DNA of 64,000 nt, from positions 104,723,367 to 104,787,366 of the forward strand of contig OZ038381.1 of assembly GCA_964036045.1 (NCBI GenBank), written 5' to 3'. This DNA comes from Eutreptiella sp. 'Long Island Sound 2002' (taxonomy: Eukaryota > Euglenozoa > Euglenophyceae > Eutreptiales > Eutreptiaceae). Made by a program: the position numbers and the translations under genes. Of the stretch, positions 46,137-57,960 are shown piece after piece. The notes under the pieces are model-generated. The model made no database searches. It was not told the origin of the DNA and saw only the letters and a program-made list of their open reading frames with translations. Each line of letters starts with the position of its first letter. Within the stretch, counting starts at the first letter, position 1.

Positions 46137-49100
46137 GTGCAGCAGCATGGGGCTGCAGGGGGGCGCAGCAGCGTGAGGCTGCGCAGGAGCGCAGCAGCGT
46201 GGGGGTGCAAAGGGACGCAGCAGCGTGGGGCTGCGCAGGGGCGCAGCATGAGGCTGCGCAGGGACACAGCATGGGGCTGCGCAGGGGCACAGCGCGGAGC
46301 TGCGCATGGGCGCAGCATGGGGCTGGGGAGGGGCGCAGCATGGGGCTGCGCAGGGGTACAGCAGCATGGGGCTGCACAGGGGCGCAGCAGCGTCGGGCTG
46401 CGCAGGGGCGCAGCATGAGGCTGCGCAGGGACGCAGCATGGGGCTGCGCAGGGGGACAGCGCGTGGCTGCGCATGGGCACAGCATGGAGCTGCGCAGGGG
46501 CGCAGCATGGGGCTGCGCAGGGGTGCAGCAGCATGAGGCTGCACAGCGGCGCAGCAGCGTGGGGCTGCGCAGTAGCGCAGCAGCGTGGGGCTGCACAGGG
46601 GCGCAGCAGCGCGGGGCTGCGCAGGGGCGCAGCATGAGGCTGCGCAGGGACGCAGCATGGGACTGCGCAGGGGCGCAGCGCGGGGCTGTGCATGGGCGCA
46701 GCATGGGGCTGCCAAGGGGCACGGCCTGGGGTTGAGCAGGGGCGCAGCGTGGGTCCGCGCACGGGCGCAGCATGAGGTTGCGCAGGGGCGCAGCATGGGG
46801 CCTCGCAGGGGCGCAGCGTGAGGCTGCGCATGGGGCTGCGCAGGGGCGCAGTAGCGTGGGGCTGCGCAGGGGCCTAGTAGCGTGGGGCCGCGCAGGGACG
46901 CAGCAGCGTGGGGCTGCGCAGGGGCGCAGCATGAGGCTACGCAAAACGCAGCATGGGGCTGCGCAAGGGCGCAGCATAGGGCTGCGCAGGGGTGCAGCAG
47001 CATGGGGCTGCAGAGGAGCGCAGCAGCGTGGTGCTGCACAGGGGCACAGCAGAGTGGGGCTGCGCAGGGCCGCAGCATGAGGCTTCGCAGGGACGCAGCA
47101 TGGGGCTGCGCAGGTGCAAAGCGCGCGGCTGCGCATGAGCGCAGCATGGGGCTGCGGAGGGGCGCAGCATGGGGCTGCGCAGGGCCGCAGCAGCATGGGG
47201 CTGCACAGAAGCGCAGCAGCGTGGGGCTGCGCAGGAGCGCAGCCGCGTGGGGCTGCACAGGGGCGCAGCAGCGTGGGGCTGCGCAGGGACGCAGCATGGG
47301 GCTGCCAGGGGCGCAGCGCGGGGCTGTGCATGGGCGCAGCATGAGAGTGCGCAGGGGCGCAGCATGGGGCGGCGCAGAAGCGCAGCGTGAGGCTGCCCAT
47401 GGGGCTGCGCAGAGGTGCAGCTTGTGGCCTTGCTTGGGCGCCGCGTGGGGCTGCGCAGGGGCCCAGCCTGGGGCTGCTCACGGGCGCAGCATGAGACTGC
47501 GCAGGGGCGCAGCATGGGGCGGCGCAGAAGCGCAGGGTGGGGCTGCGCATGGGGCTGCGCAGAGGTGCAGCTTGTGGCCTTGCTGGGGCGCCGCGTGGGG
47601 CTGCGCAGGGGCGCAGCCTGGGGCTGCGCATGGGCGCCGCATGGGACTGCGCAGGGGCACAGCGTGGGACTGCGCAGGGTTGCAGCGTGGGGCTGCGCTG
47701 GGCACAGCATGGTCAGCCCAGGGGCACAGCGTGGGGCTGTGGATGGGCGCAGTATGGGGTCGCGCTTGGGCGCGGCATGGGGCGTAGGGCTGCGCAGGGG
47801 CGCAGCCGCCTGGGGCTGCGCAGGAGCGCAGCCGCGCGGGGCTGCACAGGGGGGCAGCAGCGTGGGGCTGCGCAGGGGCGTAGCATGTGGGTGCGCAGGG
47901 ACGCAGCATGGGGCTGCGCAGGGGCGCAGCGCGGGGCTGTGCATGGGCACAGCATGGGGCCGCGCAGGGGCGCAGCCTGGGGTTGCGCAGGTGCCCAGCG
48001 TGGTGCTGCGCACGGGCGCAGCACGAGGTTGCGCAGGGGCGCAGCATGGGGCTGCGCAGAAGCGCAGCGTGGGGCTGCGCATGGAGCTGCTCAGAGGTGC
48101 AGCTTGGGGCCTTGCTGGGGCGACGTGTGGGGCTGCCAGGGGCGCAGCCTGGGGCTGCACATAGGCGCGGCATGGGACTGCGCAGGGGCGCAGCGTGGGG
48201 CTGCGCAGGGTTGCAGCGTGGGGCTGCTTTGGGCGCCGCATGGTCTGCACAGGGGCACAGGGTGGGGCTGTGGATGGGCGCAGCATGAGGCTGTGGATGG
48301 GCGCTGCATGGGGTCGCGCTTGGGCGCGGCATGGAGCGTAGGGCTGCGCAGGGGCGCAGCAGCGTGGGGCTGCGCAGAAGCGCAGCAGCGTGGGGCTGCA
48401 CAGGGGCGCAGCAGCGTTGGGCTGCGCAGGGGCGTAGCATGAGGCTGCGCAGGGACGCAGCATGGGGCTGCGCAGGGGCGCAGCGCGGGGCTGTGCATGG
48501 GCGCAGCATGGGGCCGCGCAGGGGCGTGGCCTGGGGTGGCGCAGGGGCGCAGCGTGGTGCTGCGCACAGGCGCAGCATGAGGTTGCGCAGGGGCGCAGCA
48601 TGAGGGTGCGCAGGGGCGCAGCGTGAGGCTGCGCATGGGGCTGCGCAGGGGTGCAGCTTGGGGCCTTGCTGGGGCGCCGCGTGGGGCTGCGCAGGGTTGC
48701 AGCATGGGGCTGCTTTGGGCGCAGCATGGTCTGCACAGGGGCACAGCGTGGGGCTGTGGATGGGCGCAGCATGAGGCTGTGGATGGGCGCAGCATGGGGT
48801 CGCGCTTGGTCGCGGCATGGGGCGTAGAGCTGGGGCGGAGCATGGGGCTGCGCAGGGGTGCACCAGCATGGGGCTGCACAGGGGCGCAGCAGCGTGGGGC
48901 TGCGCAGGATCGGAGCAGCGTGGGCTGCACAGGGACGCAGCAGGGTGGGGCTGCGCAGGGGCGCAGCATGAGGCTGCGCAGGGACACAGCATGGGCCTGC
49001 GCAGGGGCAAAGTGCAGGGCTGCGCATGGGCGCAGCATTGGGCTGGGCAGGGGCGCAGCATGGGGCTGCGCAGGGGTGAGGCAGCACGGGGCTGCACAGG

Positions 49101-50300
49101 GGCGCAGCAGCGTGGGGCTGCGCAGGAGCGCAGCAGCATGGGGCTGCACAGGGGCGCAGCATGAGGCTGCGCAGGGACGCAGCATGAGGCTGCGCAGGGG
49201 CACAGCGCGGGGCTGCGCATGGGCGCAGCATGGGGCTGCGCAGGGGCGCAGCATGGGGCTGCGCAGGGGTGCAGCAGCATGGGGCTGCACAGGGGCGCAG
49301 CAGCGTGGGGCTGCGCAGGAGCGCAGCAGCGTGCGGCTGCGCAGGGGCGCAGCATGAATCTGCGCAGGAACGCAGCATGGGGCTGCGCAGGGGCGCAGCG
49401 CGGGCCTGTGCATGGGCGCAGCATGGGGCTGCGCAGGGGCACGGCCTGGGGTTGCGCAGGGGGGCAGCGTGGTCCTGCGCACGGGCGCAGCATGAGGTTG
49501 CCAAGGGGCGCAGCATGAGGTTGCGCAGGGACGCAGCATGGGGCTGTGCATGGGCGCAGCATGGGGCAGCGCAGGGGCGCGGCCTGGGGTTGTGCAGGGG
49601 CGCAGCGTGGTGCTGCGCACGGGCGCAGCATGATGTTGCGCACGGGCGCAGCATGGGGCTGCGCAGAGGCGCAGCGTGAGGCTGCGCATGGGGCTGCGCA
49701 GGGGTGCAGTAGCGTGGGGCTGCGCAGGGGCGCAGTAGCGCCGGGCTGCGCGGGAGCGCAGCACAGGGCTGCGCAAGGGCACAGCATGGGGCTGCACAGG
49801 GGTGCAGCAGCATGGGGCTGCAGGGGGGCGCAGCAGCGTGAGGCTGCGCAGGAGCGCAGCAGCGTGGGGATGCACAGGGACGCAGCAGCGTGGGGCTGCG
49901 CAGGGGCGCAGCATGAGGCTGCGCAGGGACACAGCATGGGGCTGCGCAGGGGCACAGCGCGGGGCTGCGCATGGGCGCAGCATGGGGCTGGGCAGGGGCG
50001 CAGCATGGGGCTGCGCAGGGGTACAGCAGCATGGGGCTGCACAGGGGCGCAGCAGCGTGGGGCTGCGCAGGGGCGCAGCATGAGGCTGCGCAGGGACGCA
50101 GCATGGGGCTGCGCAGGGGCACAGCTCGGGGCTGCGCATGGGCACAGCATGGAGCTGCGCAGGGGCGCAGCATGGGGCTGCGCAGGGGTGCAGCAGCATG
50201 AGGCTGCACAGCGGCGCAGCAGCGTGGGGCTGCGCAGTAGCGCAGCAGCGTGGGGCTGCACAGGGGCGCAGCAGCGCGGGGCTGCGCAGGGGCGCAGCAT
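46137..50300. repeat. Internal duplication in satellite, offset 3,665 bp
   Basis: GGGGTACAGCAGCATGGGG occurs at about 46354 and 50019, and surrounding units match over about 0.5 kb at the same offset. This overlaps but differs from the 3,153 bp register. Confidence 0.75.
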
Positions 50301-51500
50301 GAGGCTGCGCAGGGACGCAGCATGGGACTGCGCAGGGCCGCAGCAGCATGGGGCTGCACAGAAGCGCAGCAGCGTGGGGCTGCGCAGGAGCGCAGCCGCG
50401 TGGGGCTGCACAGGGGCGCAGCAGCGTGGGGCTGCGCAGGGACGCAGCATGGGGCTGCCAGGGGCGCAGCGCGGGGCTGTGCATGGGCGCAGCATGAGAG
50501 TGCGCAGGGGCGCAGCATGGGGCGGCGCAGAAGCGCAGCGTGAGGCTGCGCATGGGGCTGCGCAGAGGTGCAGCTTGTGGCCTTGCTTGGGCGCCGCGTG
50601 GGGCTGCGCAGGGGCGCAGCCTGGGGCTGCTCACGGGCGCAGCATGAGAGTGCGCAGGGGCGCAGCATGGGGCGGCGCAGAAGAGCAGCGTGGGGCTGCG
50701 CATGGGGCTGCACAGAGGTGCAGCTTGTGGCCTTGCTGGGGCGCCGCGTGGGGCTGCGCAGGGGCGCAGCCTCGGGCTGCGCATGGGCGCGGCATGGGAC
50801 TGCGCAGGGGCACAGCGTGGGACTGCGCAGGGTTGCAGCGTGGGGCTGCGCTGGGCGCAGCATGGTCAGCCCAGGGGCACAGCGTGGGGCTGTGGATGGG
50901 CGCAGTATGGGGTCGCGCTTGGGCGCGGCATGGGGCGTAGGGCTGCGCAGGGGCGCAGCAGCGTGGGGCTGCGCAGGAGCGCAGCCGCGTGGGGCTGCAC
51001 AGGGGCGCAGCAGCGTGGGGCTGCGCAGGGGCGTAGCATGAGGGTGCGCAGGGACGCAGCATGGGGCTGCGCAGGGGCGCAGCGCGGGGCTGTGCATGGG
51101 CACAGCATGGGGCCGCGCAGGGGCGCAGCCTGGGGTTGCGCAGGTGCCCAGCGTGGTGCTGCGCACGGGCGCAGCACGAGCTTGCGCAGGGGCGCAGCAT
51201 GGGGCTGCGCAGAAGCGCAGCGTGGGGCTGCGCATGGAGCTGCTCAGAGGTGCAGCTTGGGGCCTTGCTGGGGCGCCGTGTGGGGCTGCCAGGGGCGCAG
51301 CCTGGGGCTGCGCATGGGCGCGGCATGGGACTGCGCAGGGGCGCAGCGTGGGGCTGCGCAGGGTTGCAGCGTGGGGCTGCTTTGGGCGCAGCATGGTCTG
51401 CACAGGGGCACAGGTTGGGGCTGTGGATGGGCGCAGCATGAGGCTGTGGATGGGCGCTGCATGGGGTCGCGCTTGGGCGCGGCATGGAGCGTAGGGCTGC
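47000..51500. repeat. Internal duplication in satellite, offset 3,153 bp
   Basis: The block carrying GTGCAGCTTGTGGCCTTGC at 47415 recurs at 50568, with the following 0.9 kb of irregular units in the same order. Shorter relatives occur near 54.3-55.2 kb. Confidence 0.8.
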
Positions 51501-54500
51501 GCAGGGGCACAGCAGCGTGGGGCTGCGCAGGAGCGCAGCAGCGTGGGGCTGCACAGGGGCGCAGCAGCGTTGGGCTGCGCAGGGGCGTAGCATGAGGCTG
51601 CGCAGGGACGCAGCATGGGGCTGCGCAGGGGCGCAGCGCGGGGCTGTGCATGGGCGCAGCATGGGGCTGCGCAGGGGAGCGGCCTGGGGTTGCGCAGGGG
51701 GGCAGCGTGGTGCTGCGCACAGGCGCAGCATGAGGTTGCGCAGGGGCGCAGCATGAGGTTGCGCAGGGGCGCAACAAGGGGCTGCGCAGAAGCGCAGCGT
51801 GAGGCTGCGCATGGGGCTGCCCAGGAGCACAGTAGCGTGGGGCTGCGCAGGGGCGCAGTTGCTTGGGGCTGGGCAGGGGCGCAGCACCGTGGGTCTGCGC
51901 AGGGCCGCAGCATGAGGCTACGCAGGGACGCAGCATGGGGCTGCACAGCGGCACAGCGCAGGGCTGCGCATGGCCGCAGCATAGGGCTGCGCAAGGGCGC
52001 AGCATAGGGCTGCGCAGGGTTGCAGCAGCATGGGGCTGCACAGGAGCGCAGCAGCGTGGGGCTGCACAGGGGCGCAGCAGCGTGGGGCTGCGCAGAGGGG
52101 CAGCATGAGGCTGCGCAGGGACGCAGCATGAGGCTGCGCAGGGGCACAGCTGGGGGCTGCGCATGGGCGCAGCATGGGGCTCCGCAGGGGCGCAGCATGG
52201 GGCTGCGCAGGGGCGCAGCAGCCTGGGGCTGCGCGGGAGCGCAGCAGCGTGGGGCTGCGCAGGAGCGCAGCAGCGTGGGGCTGCACAGGGGCGCAGCAGT
52301 GTGGGGCTGCGCAGGGGCGCAGCATGAAACTGCGCAGGGACGCAGCATGGGGCTGTGCATGGGCGCAGCATGCAGCCGCGCAGGGGCGCGGCCTGGGGTT
52401 GTGCAGGGGCGCAGCGTGGTGCTGCGCACGGGCGCAGCATGAGGTTGCGCACGGGCGCAGCATGGGGCTGCGCAGGGGCGCAGAGTGAGGCTGCGCATGG
52501 GGCTGCGCAGGGGCGCAGTAGCGTTGGGCTGCGCAGGGGCGCAGTAGCGTGGGGCTGCGCAGGGGCGCAGCACAGGGCTGCGCAACGGCGCAGCATGGGG
52601 CTGCACAGGGGTGCAGCAGCATGGGGCTGCAGGGGGGCGCAGCAGCGTGAGGCTGCGCAGGAGCGCAGCAGCGTGGGGGTGCACAGGGACGCAGCAGCGT
52701 GAGGCTGCGCAGGGGCGCAGCATGAGGCTGCGCAGGGGCACAGCGCGGGGCTGCGCATGGGCGCAGCATGGGGCTGGGCAGGGGCGCAGCATGGGGCTGC
52801 GCAGGGTTGCAGCAGCATGGGGCTGCACAGGGGCGCAGCAGCGTGGGGCTGCGCAGGAGCGCAGCAGCGTGGGGCTGCACAGGGCCTCAGCAGCGTGGGG
52901 CTGCGCAGGGGCGCAGCATGAGGCTGCGCAGGGACGCAGCATGGGGCTGCGCAGGGGCACAGCGCGGGGCTGCGCATGGGCGCAGCATGGGGCTGCGCAG
53001 GGGCGCAGCATGGGGCTGCGCAGGGGTGCAGCAGCATGAGGCTGCACAGGGGCGCAGCAGCGTGGGGCTGCGCAGTAGCGCAGCAGCGTGGGGCTGCACA
53101 GGGCCTCAGCAGTGTGGGGCTGCGCAGGGGCGCAGCATGAGGCTGCGCAGGGACGCAGCATGGGGCTGCGCAGGGGCACAGCGCGGGGCTGCGCATGGGC
53201 GCAGCTGGGGCTGCGCAGGGGCGCAGCATGGGGCTGCGCAGGGGTGCAGCAGCATGAGGCTGCACAGGGGCGCAGCAGCGTGGGGCTGCGCAGTAGCGCA
53301 GCAGCGTGGGGCTGCACAGGGGCGCAGCAGCGTGGGGCTGCGCAGGGGCGCAGCATGAGGCTGCGCAGGGACGCAGCATTGGACTGCGCAGGGGCGCAGC
53401 GCTGGGCTGTGCATGGGCGCAGCATGGGGCTGCGCAGGGGGGCAGCGTGGTGCTGCGCACAGGCGCAGCATGAGGTTGCGCAGGGGCGCAGCATGGGGCT
53501 ACACAGGGGCGCAGCGTGAGGCTGCGCATGGGGCTGCGCAGGGGCGCAGTAGCGTGGGGCTGCGCAGGGGCCTAGTAGCGTGAGGCTTCGCAGGGGCGCA
53601 GCAGCGTGGAGCTGCGCAGGGGCGCAGCATGAGGCTACGCAAAACGCAGCATGGGGCTGCGCAGCGGCACAGCGCGGGGCTGCGCATGGGCGCAGCATAG
53701 GGCTGCGCAAGGGCGCAGCATAGGGCTGCGCAGGGGTGCAGCATGAAGCTACGCAAAACGCAGCATGGGGCTGCGCAGCGGCGCAGCGCGGGGCTGCGCA
53801 TGGGCGCAGCATAGGGCTGCGCAAGGGCGCAGCATAGGGCTGCGCAGGGGTGCAGCAGCATGGGGCTGCAGAGGAGCGCAGCAGCGTGGTGCTGCACAGG
53901 GGCGCAGCAGAGTGGGGCTGCGCAGGGCCGCAGCATGAGGCTTCGCAGGGACGCAGCATGGGGCTGCGCAGGTGCACAGCGGGCGGCTGCGCATGAGCGC
54001 AGCATGGGGCTGCGCAGGGGCGCAGCATGGGGCTGCGCAGGGGTGCAGCAGCATTGGGCTGCACAGAAGCACAGCAGCTTGGGGCTGCGCAGGAGCGCAG
54101 CCGCGTGGGGCTGCACAGGGGCGCAGCAGCGTGGGGCTGCGCAGGGGCGTAGCATGAGGCTGCGCAGGGACGCAGCATGGGGCTGCCAGGGGCGCAGCGC
54201 GGGGCTGTGCATGGGCGCAGCATGAGAGTGCGCAGGGGCGCAGCATGGGGCGGCGCAGAAGCGCAGCGTGAGGCTGCGCATGGGGCTGCGCAGAGGTGCA
54301 GCTTGTGGCCTTGCTGGGGCGCCGCGTGGGGCTGCGCACGGGCGCAGCATGAGAGTGCGCAGGGGCGCAGCATGGGGCGGCGCAGACGCGCAGCGTGAGG
54401 CTGCGCATGGGGCTGCGCAGAGGTGCAGCTTGTGGCCTTGCTGGGGCGCCGCGTCGGGCTGCGCAGGGGCGCAGCCTGGGGCTGAGCATGGGCGCGGCAT

Positions 54501-56039
54501 GGGACTGCGCAGGGGCACAGCGTGGGACTGCGCAGGGTTGCAGCGTGGGGCTGCGCTGGGCGCAGCAATGTCAGCACAGGGGCACAGCGTGGGGCTGTTG
54601 ATGGGCGCAGCATGGGGTCGCGCTTGGGCGCGGCATGGGCCGTAGGGCTGCGCAGGGGCGCAGCAGCGTGGGGCTGCGCAGGAGCGCAGCCGCGTGGGGC
54701 TGCACAGGGGCGCAGCAGCGTGGGGCTGCGCAGGGGCGTAGCATGAGGCTGCGCAGGGACGAAGCATGGGGCTGCGCAGGGGCGCAGCGCGGGGCTGTGC
54801 ATGGGCGCAGCATGGGGCCACGCGGGGGGGCAGCCTGGGGTTGCGCAGGTGCGCAGCGTGGTGCTGCGCACGGGCGCAGCATGAGGTTGCGCAGGGGCGC
54901 AGCATGGGGCTGCGCAGAAGTGCAGCGTGAGGCTGCGCATCGGGGTTTTGCTCAGGCGCCCTGTGGGGCTGCCAGGGGGGCAGCCTGGGGCTGCGCATGG
55001 GCGCGGCATGGGACTGCGCAGGGGCGCGGCCCCGGGCTGCGCAGGGTTGCAGCGTGGGGCTGCTTTGGGCGCAGCATGGTCTGCACAGGGGCACAGCGTG
55101 GGGCTGTGGATGGGCGCAGCATGGGGCTGCGGATGGGCGCTGCATGGGGTCGCGCTTGGGCGCGGCATGGAGCCTAGGGCTGCGCAGGGGCGCAGCAGCG
55201 TGGGGCTGCGCAGGAGCGCAGCGGCGTGGGGCTGCACAGGGGCGCAGCAGCGTTGAGCTGCGCAGGGGCGTAGCATGAGGCTGCGCAGGGACGCAGCATG
55301 GGGCTGCGCAGGGGCGCAGCGCAGGGCTGTGCATGGGCGCAGCATGGGGCCGCGCAGGGGCGCGGCCTGGGGTTGCGCAGGGGCGCAGCGTGGTGCTGCG
55401 CACGGGCGCAGCATGAGGTTGCGCAGGGGCGCAGCATGAGGGTGGGCAGAAGCGGAGCGTGAGGCTGCGCATGGGGCTGCGCAGGGGTGCAGCTTGGGGC
55501 CTTGCTGGGGCGCCGCGTGGGGCTGCGCAGGGGCGCAGCCTGGGGCCGCGCATGGGCGCAGCATGGGACCTCGGAGAGGCGCAGCGTGGGGCTGCGCAGG
55601 GTTGCAGCGTGGGGCTGCGCTGGGCCCAGCATGGTCTGCACAGGGGCACAGCGTGGGACTGTGGATGGGCGCAGCATGGGGCTGCGGATGGGCGCAGCAT
55701 GGGGTCGTGCTTGGGCGCGGCATGGGGCGTAGAGCTGCGCAGGGGCGCAGCAGCGTGGGGCTGCGCAGGGGCGCAGCAGCGTGGGGCTGCGCAAGGGTGC
55801 AGCATGAGGCTGCGGAGGGACGCAGCATGGGGCTGCGCAGGAACGCAGCGTGGGGCTGTGCAGGGGCGCAGCATGGGGCGGCACAAAGGCGTAGCACGGG
55901 GCTGCGCTTCGGCGCAGCTTGAGGCTGTGCATGGGGTTGCGCAGGGGCGCAGCGTGTGGCTGCGCAGGGGCGCAGCGTGAGGCTACGCAGGGGCGCAGCA
56001 TGAGGCTGCACATTAGGCTGCGCAGGGGCGTAGCGTGGG

Positions 56040-57960
56040 GCCGTGCATGAGCACGGCATGGTGCTGCGCAGGGGCGCAGCGTGGAGCTGCGCACGGGTGC
56101 AGCATCTGGCTGTGCATGGGCGCAGGATGGGGCTGCGAATTAGCGCAGTATGGGGCTGCGCAGGTGCACAGCGTGGGGCTGCGCATGGGCGCAGCGTGGG
56201 GCTGCGTAGGGGCGCAGCGTGGGGCCGCGCATGGGCGCAGCGTGGGGCTGTGCAGGGGCGCAGCATGGGGCTGCACAAGGGCGCAGCGTGGGGCTTGCCA
56301 GGGGCGCGGTATGGGGCTGATCAGGGGCACAGCATGGGGCCGCGCATGGGCATCGCATGGAGCTGCGCATGGGCACAGCGTGGGGCTGCGCAGGAGCGCA
56401 GCGTGCGGCTGCGCAGGGGCGCACCATGGGGCCGCGTATGGGCGCAGCATGGGGCCGCGCAGGAACGCAGCAGCTTGGGGCCGCGCAGGAGCGCAGCGTC
56501 GGGCTCCGGAGGGGCGCAGCATGGGGCTGCGCAGGGGCGCAGCATGGGGCCGCGCAGAAGCGCAGCATGGGGCCACAAAGGGGCGCAGCGCGGGGCTGCG
56601 CAGGGGCGCAGCAGCGTGCGGCTGCGCAGTGGCGCAGCTTGGGGCTGCTCATGGGCACAGCATGGGGTTGCGCAGGGGCGCGGCATGAAGCTGCGCAGGG
56701 GCGCAGCATGGGGCTGCGCAGGAGGGCAGCGTGGGGCTGCGCAGGGGCGCAGCATGAGGCTGTGTAGGGGCGCGGCATGGGGCCGCGCAGGGGTTCAGCA
56801 GCATGGGGCTGCGCACGGACGCAGTGTGGGGCTGTGAAGCGGCGGAGCAGCGTGGGGCTGCGCAGGGGCGCAGCGTGGGGCTGCGCAGGGGCGCAGCATG
56901 GGGCGGCACAAAGGCGTAGCATGGGGCTGCGCTTGGGCGCAGCTTGAGGCTGTGCATGGGGTTGCGCAGGGGCGCAGCGTGTGGCTGCGCATGAGCGCAG
57001 CGTGGGGCTGCGCAGAGGCGCAGCGTGGGGCTACGCAGGGGCGCGGCATGAGGTTGCACATTGGGCTGCGCAGGGGCGTAGCGTGGGGCTGCGCATGGGC
57101 ACGGCATGGTGCTGCGCAGGAGCGCAGCGTGGAGCTGCGCATGGGTGCAGCATCGGGCTGCGCATGGGCGCAGGATGGGGCTGCGAATTAGCGCAGCATG
57201 GGGCTGCGCAGGTGCACAGCTGGGGCTGCGCATGGGCGCAGCGTGGGGCTGCGTAGGGGCGCGGCGTGGGGCCGCGCATGGGCGCAGCGTGGGGCTGCAC
57301 AAGGGCGCAGCGTGGGGCTTGCCAGGGGCGCGGCATGGGGCTGAACAGGGGCACAGCATGGGGCCGCGCATGGGCATCGCATGGAGCTGCGCATGGGCAC
57401 AGCGTGGGGCTGCGCAGGAGCGCAGCGTGCGGCTGCGCAGGGGCGCACCATGGGGCCGCGTATGGGCGCAGCATGGGGCTGCGCAGGGGCGCAGCAGCTT
57501 GGGGCCGCGCAGGAGGGCAGCGTTGGGCTCCGGAGGGGCGCAGCATGGGGCTGCACAGGGGCGCAGCATGGGGCCGCATATGGGCGCAGCACGGGGCTGC
57601 GCAGGGGCGTAGCATGGGGCTGCGCAGGAGCGCAACGTGGGGCTGCGCAGGGGCGCAGCATGGGGCCGCGCAGAGGCGCAGCATGGGGCCACCAAGGGGC
57701 GCAGCGCGGAGCTGCGCAGGGGCGCAGCAGCGTGCGGCTGCGCAGTGGCGCAGCTTGGGGCTGCTCATGGGCACAGCATGGGGTCGCGCAGGGGCGCGGC
57801 ATGAAGCTGCGCAGGAGCGCAGCATGGGGCTGCGCAGGAGCGCAGCGTGGGGCTGCGCAGGGGCGCAGCATGAGGCTGTGTAGGGGCGCGGCATGGGGCC
57901 GCGCAGGGGTTCAGCAGCATGGGGCTGCGCACAGACGCAGTGTGGGGCTGTGAAGGGGCG
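56040..57960. repeat. Internal duplication in satellite, offset about 1,024-1,116 bp
   Basis: ATGGAGCTGCGCATGGGCAC occurs at 56357 and 57381. Further right, GGGGTTCAGCAGCATGGGG recurs at an offset of 1,116, implying an indel between the copies. Confidence 0.75.
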
